From: a virus
Reading direction: 5' to 3' (one strand)
IMG/VR virus record: IMGVR_UViG_3300043775_002552
Location: 1 to 64,000 of that record
Length of the DNA: 64,000 bases
The notes under the pieces: generated by a model
Database searches by the model: none
What the model was told of the DNA's origin: nothing
Seen by the model: only the letters and a program-made list of their open reading frames with translations
Position numbers and translations under genes: made by a program
Shown here: positions 7,999-16,903 of the stretch, one piece after another
Layout of the letters: the number at the start of each line of letters is the position of its first letter
Numbering within the stretch: position 1 is the first letter of the stretch

Positions 7999-8975
7999 AT
8001 AAAATCTTTCATTATATCAATGTACTTTATAGTACAACTATTACTATCAATATAATCAAAATGATTTGGGTTCTCCTTTAATTTTTCAATTGGATTTACA
8101 TTGATGTATTCACCCTTATAGAACTTTGTTTTTTTCAAATTATCTGTAACACCAGCCATATGTAAAATAGGTGTTTGTTCATATCTAGATATTGTATCTG
8201 TTGCCCAAGAAAATTCAAGTTCCTTAACCACCTTTGTTTCAATACCAAACTTCCATATGTTCCATAACATTGACCACATCTCAGCAGTCCAAAATTGAAT
8301 TTGTCCTGGATTGATCGGAAAACGTTTTTGATAGTCATTCATTTGGTCATACAACGGTGTACAATCAAGATATATTTTATCCCACAATTCAAAGTTAGTA
8401 TTTTTTAAAAGATATTGTCCACCACCAGAATTTGGTTGATTCTCTTTAACAACATCTATATCAATTTCAACCACATCACACATCTCTTGTAGTAGTTGTA
8501 ATTTTTCAGATGACGGATACTGTCTTTCATATCTATCACAACAATCTTTAATATAGTTATATCCAATATAACCAATGGTATCTGATAGATATGAAATCTC
8601 ATCTTTTAATAAAGAATCAAAATCAGGTAATTCTCTAAAGATGATATCCGCATCGTGTAAAAATATTAACTTACCTAATTTAGGATAATCTTTTATCCAC
8701 CTTGAAACAAGGTATGGTTTTATACTTGGGATGTATGATTTTTTATTTCTATTATCTTTATAGAAATGAATATTACACCCAAGATTATCTAATCGTTTTG
8801 AACCTTCTGTCCTTTCTTTAGACCCGTTTGGTAAAGAAAAAATAACGTGAATCTGTTTTGGGTCTATCCCTAGAGATTTAAAATTATGAACATATAGTTC
8901 CACTTGCCAATGAAAGTAGGGAACATCGGGTTGAGCGGTTACATAAATAATATCTTCCTTATTATAGGTTTTCAT
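7956..8975 (-). CDS. DxD glycosyltransferase-like protein
   Basis: About 339 aa from the ATG at 8975 (MKTYNKEDIIYVTAQPDVPY); an upstream in-frame codon at 8999 could add 8 residues but lies before the TATTTATA motif (8980-8987), so 8975 is preferred. FLHDADIIF near residue 110 is a GT-A-type D-x-D sugar-nucleotide/metal motif. YFHWQVELYVHNF near the start and FWTAEMWSMLW later recall the hydroxyproline/serine glycosyltransferase (HPAT/SERGT) group, but I am not sure of that family. It is transcribed opposite to the cassette and overlaps DUF2061 tail-to-tail. The role would be glycosylation of a fibre or of host surface. Confidence 0.6.
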   Translation of the reverse strand: MKTYNKEDIIYVTAQPDVPYFHWQVELYVHNFKSLGIDPKQIHVIFSLPNGSKERTEGSKRLDNLGCNIHFYKDNRNKKSYIPSIKPYLVSRWIKDYPKLGKLIFLHDADIIFRELPDFDSLLKDEISYLSDTIGYIGYNYIKDCCDRYERQYPSSEKLQLLQEMCDVVEIDIDVVKENQPNSGGGQYLLKNTNFELWDKIYLDCTPLYDQMNDYQKRFPINPGQIQFWTAEMWSMLWNIWKFGIETKVVKELEFSWATDTISRYEQTPILHMAGVTDNLKKTKFYKGEYINVNPIEKLKENPNHFDYIDSNSCTIKYIDIMKDFIQNDFLSQNISCKK

Positions 8976-8979
8976 ATTA

Positions 8980-8987
8980 TATAAATA
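8980..8987 (-). promoter_or_regulatory. TATTTATA motif, 4 nt before ATG
   Basis: On the minus strand the order is TATTTATA, TAAT, then the ATG at 8975. It matches the recurring motif described in the findings. A second copy on the same strand lies at 9039-9046. The rest of the 8976-9185 intergenic stretch is AT-rich, with a small hairpin ATGGTA/TACCAT near 9143-9161. Confidence 0.45.
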
Positions 8988-9096
8988 TTTAAATATCACA
9001 AACTACTAATTTATTAATGTAAATTACTAATTACTACCTATAAATATAGTTATGTGTTTGTTTTAAATTGTATTTATGTTTAGTTAGCTAACAAAA

Positions 9097-9104
9097 TATT
9101 TATA
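9097..9104 (+). promoter_or_regulatory. TATTTATA motif, candidate late promoter of fibre gene
   Basis: TATTTATA preceded by A and followed by T, 81 nt upstream of the ATG at 9186. The spacing is longer than at most other sites, giving a leader that contains the ATGGTA/TACCAT hairpin. Confidence 0.4.
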
Positions 9105-9185
9105 TCCTTATTAAAATTTATCGGTAAAGGGGTTTCTCCTAAATGGTATAAAGTTTACCATTAAACTTGCTAAAAAAAAATAAAA

Positions 9186-11129
9186 ATGGCAGAAACTAAA
9201 ATCGTCTTAAATAGACAGTCCGATTTAATATTGGACAACGCACAAATCACAGCACCTGTTGGTATCGTAGTTGCAGATATTGATGGTTTACAATCCGTTG
9301 TAACCTCAATTGATACAAACGTATCTGAACTATTATCAACTGAATTATCTAATCGTGTTGCTGGTGATGACTCTCTAGCTGCTGGACTTTCTACAGAAGT
9401 AGCTAACCGTGAATCAGATGTTAATGCTGAGGAATCAAGAGCTATCGTAGCAGAAACTTCATTACAAAACAACATTGAAGCTGAAGCTTCTTTAAGAGTT
9501 GTTGGTGATGAAAGTTTAGAAAACGCAATGATGGCGGCAGATAGTTCATTAGCTACTGACTTATCTTCTGAAACTGCTAGAGCAGAATCAGCTGAGGCTT
9601 CATTGAACACTAAAGTTGATTTCGTAATCTCTAACACAGATCCTGCGGCTATTGACTCATTAACTGAGATCGTTGGTGCTTTCCAATCAGCTGATGGTGA
9701 CCTAAATGGTGCTATTACATCTTTGGCTACTGCGGCAACATTGGCGGTTAATAACGAAGCATCTATCCGTTTGGCGGCTGATGACGTATTAACTTCTGAC
9801 TTGTCAACTGAGGTTGCCAATCGTGAAGCTGCGGTATCTTTGGAGGAAGCTGCTCGTATCTCAGGTGATATGTCAGTTAATGCTGATTTGTCTACAGAAG
9901 TAGCAAACAGAGAAGCAGCAGTATCTACTGAAGCATCTGCTCGTGTTGCTGGTGACTCTTCATTGGAAACTAAAATTACAACAGACTTATCATTAGCTAA
10001 TTCATCTATTGATTCTGCTTTAAGTACTGAGACATCTAACAGAATTGCTGATGTTGATGCTGAGGAATCAAGAGCTATGTCTGTGGAGGCAGTATTGACT
10101 TCTGATTTATCTTCTGAGGTTGTTAACAGAACATCTGCAGTCTCTACTGAAGCGTCTTTACGTGGTGTTGCAATTGACAACGAAGCGTCAATTCGTTTGG
10201 TCGCTGATGATTCAATCGCTGCAGGTCTTTCTTCTGAACTTGTGGCTCGTGAATCTGCAGTATCTGCTGAAGCATCTTCAAGAGTATTAGGTGACTCATC
10301 TTTAGCTTCAGGACTTTCTTCTGAAGTGTCTAGAGCGGAATCTGCTGAGGGTTCATTGGCAACAACCATTGCTAATGTAATCTCTAACGCTGACCCAGCT
10401 GCTCTTGATTCACTTGTTGAAATTGTTAATGCATTCCAAAGTGCTGACGGTGACTTAAATGGTGCTATCACTTCATTGGCAACTGATTTATCTTCTGATA
10501 TTTCTACTGAAGTTGATGCTAGAATGTCAGCAGATTTTTCGTTAGAATCTAATTTAACAAATTATATTTCTAATGAATATTATGGTCCTATGCAAACATT
10601 GTACAGAGAGATATCTGACCGTGTATATATGGATCAGTCATTGGCTACGGATTTATCTACTGAAATTTCAAGAGCACAAGAGGCTGAAACATCATTAGAA
10701 ACAGCGTTGTCAACTGAAGTATCTTACTTAATTGCTAACACAGACCTTACGGCAATTGATTCATTTGCTGAAGTATCTGCGACAATAGAACACACATACC
10801 ACCAAGTATTACCTTTATGGTATGATGAGGCAAACCCATTACCTATAAGTCTAAATTACGGAGTTAATTTCAACCAAATAGATGGGTCTAATCCGGTATT
10901 TGTTACACAAACACCAATTAAAGTTGGTTCAGAAAACATCTATTTAAATGGTATGCTTTTGACTAGAGGTAAGGATTATAATACCGCATATATGCCTCAC
11001 CAGATGTCTATTATTGACAATCAGTTAAATGGTGTTAATACTTTTGCGTTTAGGTTTTTGTTCACCTCCCCACAACCAGGTGATACAATCACAATTTATG
11101 GTGTTTATGATAATAGAATGTTGCCTTAA
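9186..11129 (+). CDS. Tail fibre-like coiled-coil repeat protein, complete
   Basis: 647 aa. The N-terminus (AETKIVLNRQSDLILDNAQI) differs from the repeats and probably attaches to the virion. Residues about 40-500 are coiled-coil units rich in S-T-E-V-A-N-R and A-E-E-S-R-A. Embedded are two DPAA(I/L)DSL(T/V)EIV modules (near residues 155 and 400) and one NTDLTAIDSFAEVS module (near 523). The C-terminal domain (SENIYLNGMLL...YGVY) is homologous to that of the fibre at the left edge. The paired fibres bracket the glycan-modifying cassette. The function as fibre/whisker is inferred from repeat architecture. The large antisense frame over it is a mirror of the repeats. Confidence 0.7.
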   Translation: MAETKIVLNRQSDLILDNAQITAPVGIVVADIDGLQSVVTSIDTNVSELLSTELSNRVAGDDSLAAGLSTEVANRESDVNAEESRAIVAETSLQNNIEAEASLRVVGDESLENAMMAADSSLATDLSSETARAESAEASLNTKVDFVISNTDPAAIDSLTEIVGAFQSADGDLNGAITSLATAATLAVNNEASIRLAADDVLTSDLSTEVANREAAVSLEEAARISGDMSVNADLSTEVANREAAVSTEASARVAGDSSLETKITTDLSLANSSIDSALSTETSNRIADVDAEESRAMSVEAVLTSDLSSEVVNRTSAVSTEASLRGVAIDNEASIRLVADDSIAAGLSSELVARESAVSAEASSRVLGDSSLASGLSSEVSRAESAEGSLATTIANVISNADPAALDSLVEIVNAFQSADGDLNGAITSLATDLSSDISTEVDARMSADFSLESNLTNYISNEYYGPMQTLYREISDRVYMDQSLATDLSTEISRAQEAETSLETALSTEVSYLIANTDLTAIDSFAEVSATIEHTYHQVLPLWYDEANPLPISLNYGVNFNQIDGSNPVFVTQTPIKVGSENIYLNGMLLTRGKDYNTAYMPHQMSIIDNQLNGVNTFAFRFLFTSPQPGDTITIYGVYDNRMLP

Positions 11130-11151
11130 TATATTTTATAATTGTAACCAT

Positions 11152-11187
11152 AAAAAAAAGGGACTCAGAAATGAGTCCCCTTTTTTT
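11152..11187. terminator. Bidirectional terminator between convergent genes
   Basis: Stem AAAAAAAAGGGACTCA / TGAGTCCCCTTTTTTT with a GAAA loop (11168-11171) and one unpaired C. It has T-runs on both strands, so it can end the fibre gene (+) and the DUF2827 gene (-). Confidence 0.9.
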
Positions 11188-11202
11188 ATCAATAAATATA
11201 AT

Positions 11203-12435
11203 TTATATTTTATTATAAAGGTTTGTCTTTGGATTGTATTTTAACCCCTTATTTCCACCATTAAATAAGTTCTCAATCAATTTATCATAAGTACGAACAA
11301 TATCCATATTATCAGCGTGATAACGTTGTAGAACCTTATCATTTCTTTCATCATATGATTCAATATTCTTGTCGTGTTCTTTTAGGATATAATCAAGTTG
11401 TTTTGCCCCAGCAATGGTATCAGACCCTTCATAGTAATATCCAAGATCTTTACACATTGGTGCGTTATGTAAAACAGGATAACCTAAGAATACCGCATCC
11501 AAATATAAATAATTTAATGGGTTCAAAATCTGATGACAAATCAAGACATCCAAATGTTGGGTTAACATATATGCGGTTTGATATCTACTTTCAGCAGATA
11601 TTTTACCGTCCTTATATAAGTCAAATGTGGCAATCATTGCCAAAAATTCCTTATGTGATTTAACTTTTTCAGAGTTTGTAATACGTAGTTTATCAATATG
11701 TTCCTTACCAATTTCACCACGATAACATTCTTCAGCAATCATAGTTGGAATCAAACTAAACTTAACGATATTCAAGTTAGGTTCCATAATACCCAAGATT
11801 TTTTTATCTTTTCCAATCTCGTATTGCCAAGACTTTTTATAAGTCCCACGTTTAAATCCTTTTTCAATATCGGTTACACTTTCAAGTAAAAACTTATGGT
11901 GCCAAATGAAAGGAACGATAAGGGCGTTTGTACGATATAAAGTATGGTAATACCCACGATTAACCTCATCTTGTTGGGGTATGTACCATATCTCATCATA
12001 CTGTTCATCAAACTGATATGACTTAGTGGGATTCTCACCAAAAAGAATATTTTCCATTGCGATTACATAGTTATTACCACATTTATAAGCAATAATCTTT
12101 TTATGTTCACCTGATTTTTTAAATGAATCAATTTGGTGATTATGAATTTGAGCACCCATAACAACTAACATATCCATTTCCAAATACTTATCTTCAAAAT
12201 AACTAACATCAATATCATTTAGATAAGATGGTTTAGTTGAGAAATCGGCCTTTAATGTATTCAATAAATGAATTTCATAATTCTTTTCGGAATTTTTTAA
12301 CATATGAATCATCATTAAAACGTTTTGTTTGATTCCATTTGTCCATATTGATTCTTTGTTATCCTTTAAACCTAAAGTGATTCCGATTTTAATTTTTTCG
12401 GTGTTAAACCCTTTTTTTGTTGTTTTTTTAGCCAT
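11203..12435 (-). CDS. DUF2827 glycosyltransferase-like protein
   Basis: 410 aa from the ATG at 12435 (MAKKTTKKGFN); an upstream TTG would add seven residues but the ATG gives the usual small overlap (8 nt) with the upstream J-domain gene. KIKIGITLGLKDNKESIWTN close to the N-terminus, followed by GIKQNV, is the characteristic start of DUF2827. Further on, HQILNPLNYLYLDAVFLGYP and the acidic H-N-A-P segment resemble the donor-binding half of GT-B glycosyltransferases. DUF2827 proteins usually sit in surface-polysaccharide loci. With the genes at 5975-8975 this adds a probable third glycosyltransferase to the region; substrate unknown. Confidence 0.7.
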   Translation of the reverse strand: MAKKTTKKGFNTEKIKIGITLGLKDNKESIWTNGIKQNVLMMIHMLKNSEKNYEIHLLNTLKADFSTKPSYLNDIDVSYFEDKYLEMDMLVVMGAQIHNHQIDSFKKSGEHKKIIAYKCGNNYVIAMENILFGENPTKSYQFDEQYDEIWYIPQQDEVNRGYYHTLYRTNALIVPFIWHHKFLLESVTDIEKGFKRGTYKKSWQYEIGKDKKILGIMEPNLNIVKFSLIPTMIAEECYRGEIGKEHIDKLRITNSEKVKSHKEFLAMIATFDLYKDGKISAESRYQTAYMLTQHLDVLICHQILNPLNYLYLDAVFLGYPVLHNAPMCKDLGYYYEGSDTIAGAKQLDYILKEHDKNIESYDERNDKVLQRYHADNMDIVRTYDKLIENLFNGGNKGLKYNPKTNLYNKI

Positions 12436-13003
12436 GTTTTTTAACAAATAATTCAATTAATTTATTTTTTTCTTCTTCAGTTTTTGCCATGTAGTATAAC
12501 CATATAAAAGAAGCCTCAATACTTTTTAATTCATTTTTTTTCATTTCAATTAAAGCAATTAAAGTTCCCTTATCTTCAAAATCAATTTCAAAATCAATTG
12601 ATAATTGATCACATATTATAAATAGTTCCATAAGATTATATTCATCCGCAGCAATTGTAGCATTCATATAAAGATTTATTAACTCTTCAGAATTTGTCTT
12701 ATCAGGGTGTGTTTTTTTAACTATTTCCCTATATAATTTTTTTACTTTATCTTTAACTGATTTATCTACCGAGTCAGGTTCAATTTTTGGTTTTTTTGGT
12801 AGATTAACTTCTTCTTCCTTTTTTTCCGTTTTTGGTTCAGGATCGTTGTTAATACCAAGTTCGGATCTTAATTTTTGTGTTTTTTCTAAAAATTCAGGTC
12901 TATTCTCTGAGATAACTTCTTTTTTAAATTCATCATCTAATAGTAAAAAATTATACTCCTGTATTAACTTTTTAATTTCTAATCTTTTAAGTTTATCCTC
13001 CAT
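12428..13003 (-). CDS. J-domain (DnaJ-like) protein
   Basis: 191 aa from the ATG at 13003; the longer start at 13006 is a TTG and would put the start inside the 4-nt spacer of the promoter motif. The C-terminal half contains KVKKLYREIVKKTHPDKT, with the HPD tripeptide at residues 99-101 preceded by the basic helix II, as in J domains that stimulate DnaK/Hsp70. The N-terminal half is Lys/Glu-rich and probably disordered. Here the J domain is C-terminal with no zinc-finger or substrate domain. It may recruit host DnaK to virion assembly or to phage proteins. The N-terminus contains KKLIQE, also seen in the phage SOD. Confidence 0.75.
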   Translation of the reverse strand: MEDKLKRLEIKKLIQEYNFLLLDDEFKKEVISENRPEFLEKTQKLRSELGINNDPEPKTEKKEEEVNLPKKPKIEPDSVDKSVKDKVKKLYREIVKKTHPDKTNSEELINLYMNATIAADEYNLMELFIICDQLSIDFEIDFEDKGTLIALIEMKKNELKSIEASFIWLYYMAKTEEEKNKLIELFVKKHG

Positions 13004-13007
13004 CAAT

Positions 13008-13015
13008 TATAAATA
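13008..13015 (-). promoter_or_regulatory. TATTTATA motif, 4 nt before ATG
   Basis: On the minus strand TATTTATA, ATTG, then ATG (13003). Divergent from the motif at 13031-13038, so the pair forms a compact divergent promoter. Confidence 0.45.
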
Positions 13016-13030
13016 TTAAACTTTAAGAGA

Positions 13031-13038
13031 TATTTATA
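13031..13038 (+). promoter_or_regulatory. TATTTATA motif, 5 nt before ATG
   Basis: TATTTATA followed by AGTAA and the ATG at 13044 (a second in-frame ATG is at 13053, 14 nt from the motif). Confidence 0.45.
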
Positions 13039-13043
13039 AGTAA

Positions 13044-13244
13044 ATGGTTAATATGAAAATTTTTAAACACATAATACATTTATTACCTGTCGTAGGTCTT
13101 GGTATTGCTGGTTGTCTTTACCCTACTTGGATAAGAGATGGATACTTAGAGGATTGGTATCCAAGAATCGGAGCGTTCGTAGCAATTTATGGAGGTTTCG
13201 TCGGATCATTAATTTGGTATTTACAAAACAAAAAATATTTTTGA
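13044..13244 (+). CDS. Small two-helix membrane protein
   Basis: 66 aa (63 if the ATG at 13053 is used). Two hydrophobic segments, about residues 10-27 and 42-60, are joined by a short loop with charged and aromatic residues (YPTWIRDGYLEDWYP). The C-terminus is basic. The size and topology would fit a holin or a small inner-membrane effector, but there is no family recognition. Its TGA stop overlaps the next gene's ATG (ATGA), so the two are translationally coupled. Confidence 0.55.
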   Translation: MVNMKIFKHIIHLLPVVGLGIAGCLYPTWIRDGYLEDWYPRIGAFVAIYGGFVGSLIWYLQNKKYF

Positions 13245-13627
13245 TGGAATATATTGGATTTATATTATTTATATTGGCTGGTATGAGTGAAGGTGTTATG
13301 GATACCTTACAATTCCATTATAGTAATTCTATTTTTTATAGTTTAAAAAATAAATTATTTTGGAACCCCCAAATTTCTTGGCAAAATAAATATAAAAATG
13401 GAGACCCGACAGATGGCGCAAAATTTCCTTTATCAACAAATTTACTTGTTGGTTTAACAGATGCTTGGCATTTATTTAAACTTTTAAGAACGTTTTTTAT
13501 ATTTGCTGGAATATTTTTTATGTTTATGTCTTGTCAAACTCCATTCCATTGTTTAATGGATGTTATGATAGCAAGAATAATATTTGGAGTGTCGTTTAGT
13601 TTATCATACGATTATTTATTTAAATAA
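13244..13627 (+). CDS. Membrane protein of unknown function
   Basis: 127 aa from the ATG at 13244 in an ATGA overlap; an apparent longer frame upstream (to 13112) overlaps the preceding gene and is rejected. A hydrophobic N-terminal helix (IGFILFILAGMSEGV) is followed by FWNPQISWQNKYKNGD and LLVGLTDAWHLFKLL. A strong helix (TFFIFAGIFFMFMSC) and a last amphipathic segment follow. The NP-x-x-SW-x-NKYK and TDAWHLFK motifs look conserved and I have the impression of similar proteins in Bacteroidetes genomes, but no function is known to me. Confidence 0.6.
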   Translation: MEYIGFILFILAGMSEGVMDTLQFHYSNSIFYSLKNKLFWNPQISWQNKYKNGDPTDGAKFPLSTNLLVGLTDAWHLFKLLRTFFIFAGIFFMFMSCQTPFHCLMDVMIARIIFGVSFSLSYDYLFK

Positions 13628-13632
13628 TAACT

Positions 13633-13986
13633 ATGGAATTTTTTATTACAAAGGACTCATTACTACCGGTTTTAAAAATGGACGTTGTAAAAGACGGGAG
13701 AACTGACATGCCAAAAAACTTCTATGAAAGTTTGGTTAACTCAAAAGTCAAATTCTCAATGAAAAGTGAGGAAAACGGAATACAAAAAATCTTCATGGAA
13801 GATGCTATTTTTGCTAGAAAAACAAAATCAAATCCCGACTCCAACAACGAATACTATGTTATTTATAAATGGAAAAACAGGGACACAAAAACCAAAGGTA
13901 GATACGTAGGTGAATTTTTAATAACATTAGAAAGTGGAGAGTTAATTTCACCAATTAGAGAAAATCTTTATATCAATATCATTTGA
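13633..13986 (+). CDS. Hypothetical protein
   Basis: 117 aa, soluble, mixed charge, with an ordered alpha/beta pattern (EYYVIYKWKNRDTKTKGRY, GEFLITLESGELISP). No family recognised. It lies 5 nt after the membrane protein gene and just before the promoter of DNA polymerase; TTGACA of that promoter overlaps its last codons. Confidence 0.6.
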   Translation: MEFFITKDSLLPVLKMDVVKDGRTDMPKNFYESLVNSKVKFSMKSEENGIQKIFMEDAIFARKTKSNPDSNNEYYVIYKWKNRDTKTKGRYVGEFLITLESGELISPIRENLYINII

Positions 13987-14011
13987 CAAGGGTAAATTTT
14001 ACCACTATATT
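13983..14011 (+). promoter_or_regulatory. Sigma70-like promoter of DNA polymerase
   Basis: TTGACA (13983-13988), 17-nt spacer, TATATT (14006-14011). This would give a leader of about 55-60 nt to the ATG at 14075. TATATTTAAG also resembles the Bacteroidetes -7 box TAnnTTTG. Confidence 0.6.
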
Positions 14012-14074
14012 TAAGAACGAAGGTAAATGTTACGATTAAGTAACAGCAAATACACCAAACTTAAATAAATAATT

Positions 14075-16903
14075 ATGGTTCCACAAGAAGAGATTGAACG
14101 CTTTCTACTAGGCGAAGACGAAGAAAAATATATCGTAGCAATAGAATACGATTACAAATCAGATAAAATATTTAAAGTAATCCAAGATCCAATCAAAGGA
14201 AAACTCCTTAGAATGGATACATTTATACCTTTTGCTTGGGTTGGAGATCTAAAAAACAAAAACTTTTATAAAGGAAGTAAGGAACTTCAAAAAAAGGCAA
14301 TGTCTGAAAACGGCATCCTTATTGAGAAATTGGAGGATCACGGAGATGAAAGATTAAAAACAGGATTGACCTTTATGGTTAAAACCACCAAATCATATTC
14401 AAACCTTGTTAACTTTTTTAAAGGTGGTGGACTTGATCCTTGGGGTAGAGACAACTCGGATGTTATATCCATTTTATCTCCAGTTGAACAATATTTAATT
14501 CAAAAAAACAAACGACTTTTTAAAGGTTTTGAAGAATACGATGAGATCCATAGATTTGTATTTGATATTGAGACCACAGGTTTGGATCCCAAGACAAGTA
14601 AAATATTCCTTATTGGAATGAAAGACAATCGTGGTTTTATCAAACTTTTATCTGCTCAAAATGAGCAAGAGGAAAAGAAAATGATTGTTGAGTTTTTTGA
14701 AACAATAGACCAATTAAAACCCTCACTTATTGGTGGTTATAACTCGGCATTCTTTGACTTCCCATTTATATTAAAAAGGGCCGAAATATTAAAACTTAAT
14801 ATTAAAAAAATTGCAAAAACTTTAAATCCCGATTATTCATTAAAACAAAAAGAAGGTATTCTAAAGTTAGCAAATGAAATGGAACCCTACACACAAACTC
14901 AAATGTGGGGGTACAACATTGTGGATATTGCACATGCCGTTCGTAGAGCACAAGCAATTAACTCCGATATTAAAAGTTGGTCATTGAAGTATATTACCAA
15001 ATTCATTGAAGCAGAAAAAGAAAACCGTGTATATGTAGAAGGAGATAAGATCGGTAAAATTTATTTTGACAATGATGACTATTGGATGAATAAAGAGAAT
15101 GGTAACTACAAAAGAGTTGGAATTGATTCAAAAGTTGATGAAATCTGTCAAAGAAGATCCGATATATATGATAAAACAACAGGATCTAAAATTATAGAGG
15201 GATACTTGGACGATGACCTTTATGAAACTATGGTTGTTGATGAACAGTTCAACCAAGCAAACTTTCTTCTTTCAAAACTTGTCCCTACAACATATGAAAG
15301 GCTTTCAACAATGGGTACTGCAACACTATGGAAAATGATTATGTGTTCATGGTCTTATAAACATAAACTATCAATACCTAGAAAGTTAGAAAAGAGAAAA
15401 TTCACAGGAGGACTTTCAAGATTACTTCAAGTTGGATATTCAAGAAACGTATTAAAACTTGACTACTCTTCTCTTTATCCGTCAATTCAGCTCGTTCACG
15501 ACGTGTTTCCTCAATGTGATGTGATGGGTGCAATGAAAAGTATGTTAAAGTATTTCCGTGATACTCGTATCAAATACAAAAATTTGGCGGGACAATACAA
15601 AAAATCAGACCCAAAACTTGCCGTATCATACGATAGAAAACAATTACCAATTAAGATCTTTATTAACGCATTTTTTGGTTCCCTTTCTGCCCCTCACGTA
15701 TTTCCTTGGGGTGATATTGATATGGGTGAACAAATTACTTGTACAGGAAGACAATATCTTCGTCAGATGATTATGTTTTTTATGAAAAGAGGTTATATTC
15801 CGTTGGTGCTTGATACTGATGGTGTGAACTTTGAAACTCCATCTGACAGGAATGAATATACTTACGTAGGTAAAGGACTTAATGGTCTTGTAGAAGAAGG
15901 TAAAGTATATGTCGGTGAAGAGGCGGATGTTGCCGAATACAATGACTTATTTATGAGAAATGAAATGGGTCTTGACATTGATGGTGTATGGCCAGCAACA
16001 ATTAATGTGGCTCGTAAAAACTACGCACTTTTAACAGATAAAGGTAAAGTAAAACTTACGGGTAATACCATCAAATCTAAAAAACTTCAAACATATGTTG
16101 CTGAATTTTTGGATACAGGACTTAGAATGTTATTGGATGGTAGAGGTAGTGAATTTTTAGATTTTTATTATGAGTATGTTGATAAGATCTATAATAAACA
16201 AATTCCTCTTGCAAAAATTGCAAACAAAGCTCGTGTTAAACAATCGGTAGAAGATTATAAAGTTCACGTTACAAAAAGGACAAAATCAGGTAATTTAATG
16301 TCCCGACAGGCACATATGGAACTTTTGTTAAAAGAAAATAAAACCGCAGGTCTTGGTGATACAATTTATTATGTAAATAATGGAACCAAAAAATCACACG
16401 GGGATGTTCAAAAGAAAAAAGATGAAATAATACTAAACTGTTATTTAGTTGATGACAAGGAGTTTGAGTTAAACCCAGATATCATTGGTGAATATAATGT
16501 TCCTAGAACTTTATCGGCATTTAACAAAAGAATTGAACCATTACTTGTTGTGTTTAATCCAGAAATTAGAAACGATATTATAATTGAGGATCCCAAAGAT
16601 AGACCCATTTTTACGAAGTCACAAACAGAATTAACAAGGGGGTTCCCTTACAAAGAAAAAGATCAGGACGGATTAGATGAGTTATTAACTATATCAGACA
16701 CTGAAATTGTTTTTTGGAAAAATGTTAATATTGACCCATATTATATGTATATTGACAACACGATTGAATTAGTTAATCACGAATATGTGGAAAAAAATAA
16801 AACTTTAATGCAAAATGTTAACACCTCTAATTATAGGTTATCAGACGACGATGCGTATGAATTTGATACCGATGGGGATTTAATGTCCTTAGCGTTAGAT
16901 TAA
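14075..16903 (+). CDS. Family B DNA polymerase (T4 gp43-like)
   Basis: 942 aa. It has the proofreading exonuclease: FDIETTG (D164, E166) and NSAFFDFPF near residue 223. Polymerase motif A is LDYSSLYPS with D463. Motif B is KIFINAFFGS with K527. Motif C is DTDG (D580, D582), where most family members have DTDS. It replicates the phage genome with the SSB, helicase and nuclease encoded at 44-49 kb. The length is close to T4 gp43 (about 900 aa) with no inteins visible. Its 3' end overlaps the convergent neck gene by 4 nt. Transcription is probably early from the TTGACA promoter upstream. Confidence 0.95.
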   Translation: MVPQEEIERFLLGEDEEKYIVAIEYDYKSDKIFKVIQDPIKGKLLRMDTFIPFAWVGDLKNKNFYKGSKELQKKAMSENGILIEKLEDHGDERLKTGLTFMVKTTKSYSNLVNFFKGGGLDPWGRDNSDVISILSPVEQYLIQKNKRLFKGFEEYDEIHRFVFDIETTGLDPKTSKIFLIGMKDNRGFIKLLSAQNEQEEKKMIVEFFETIDQLKPSLIGGYNSAFFDFPFILKRAEILKLNIKKIAKTLNPDYSLKQKEGILKLANEMEPYTQTQMWGYNIVDIAHAVRRAQAINSDIKSWSLKYITKFIEAEKENRVYVEGDKIGKIYFDNDDYWMNKENGNYKRVGIDSKVDEICQRRSDIYDKTTGSKIIEGYLDDDLYETMVVDEQFNQANFLLSKLVPTTYERLSTMGTATLWKMIMCSWSYKHKLSIPRKLEKRKFTGGLSRLLQVGYSRNVLKLDYSSLYPSIQLVHDVFPQCDVMGAMKSMLKYFRDTRIKYKNLAGQYKKSDPKLAVSYDRKQLPIKIFINAFFGSLSAPHVFPWGDIDMGEQITCTGRQYLRQMIMFFMKRGYIPLVLDTDGVNFETPSDRNEYTYVGKGLNGLVEEGKVYVGEEADVAEYNDLFMRNEMGLDIDGVWPATINVARKNYALLTDKGKVKLTGNTIKSKKLQTYVAEFLDTGLRMLLDGRGSEFLDFYYEYVDKIYNKQIPLAKIANKARVKQSVEDYKVHVTKRTKSGNLMSRQAHMELLLKENKTAGLGDTIYYVNNGTKKSHGDVQKKKDEIILNCYLVDDKEFELNPDIIGEYNVPRTLSAFNKRIEPLLVVFNPEIRNDIIIEDPKDRPIFTKSQTELTRGFPYKEKDQDGLDELLTISDTEIVFWKNVNIDPYYMYIDNTIELVNHEYVEKNKTLMQNVNTSNYRLSDDDAYEFDTDGDLMSLALD

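Noticed and set aside
9000-9185. Replication origin in the AT-rich intergenic stretch
   Set aside because: No iterons, DnaA boxes or strand asymmetry evident; AT-richness is general in this genome.
9170-10471. 433-aa open frame on the minus strand over the fibre gene
   Set aside because: It is the exact antisense of the coiled-coil repeats; its composition (SADSALD, ATSVDKS) merely mirrors the fibre codons, it has no upstream motif, and the plus-strand fibre has a clear start and C-terminal domain.
12436-12456. Longer DUF2827 start at 12456
   Set aside because: That codon is TTG; the ATG at 12435 gives the short overlap normal for coupled genes and the family start lies well after it.
13112-13243. 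Upstream extension of the membrane protein at 13244-13627
   Set aside because: It would overlap the preceding gene by 133 nt in another frame without a good start; the ATGA junction at 13244 is the natural start.
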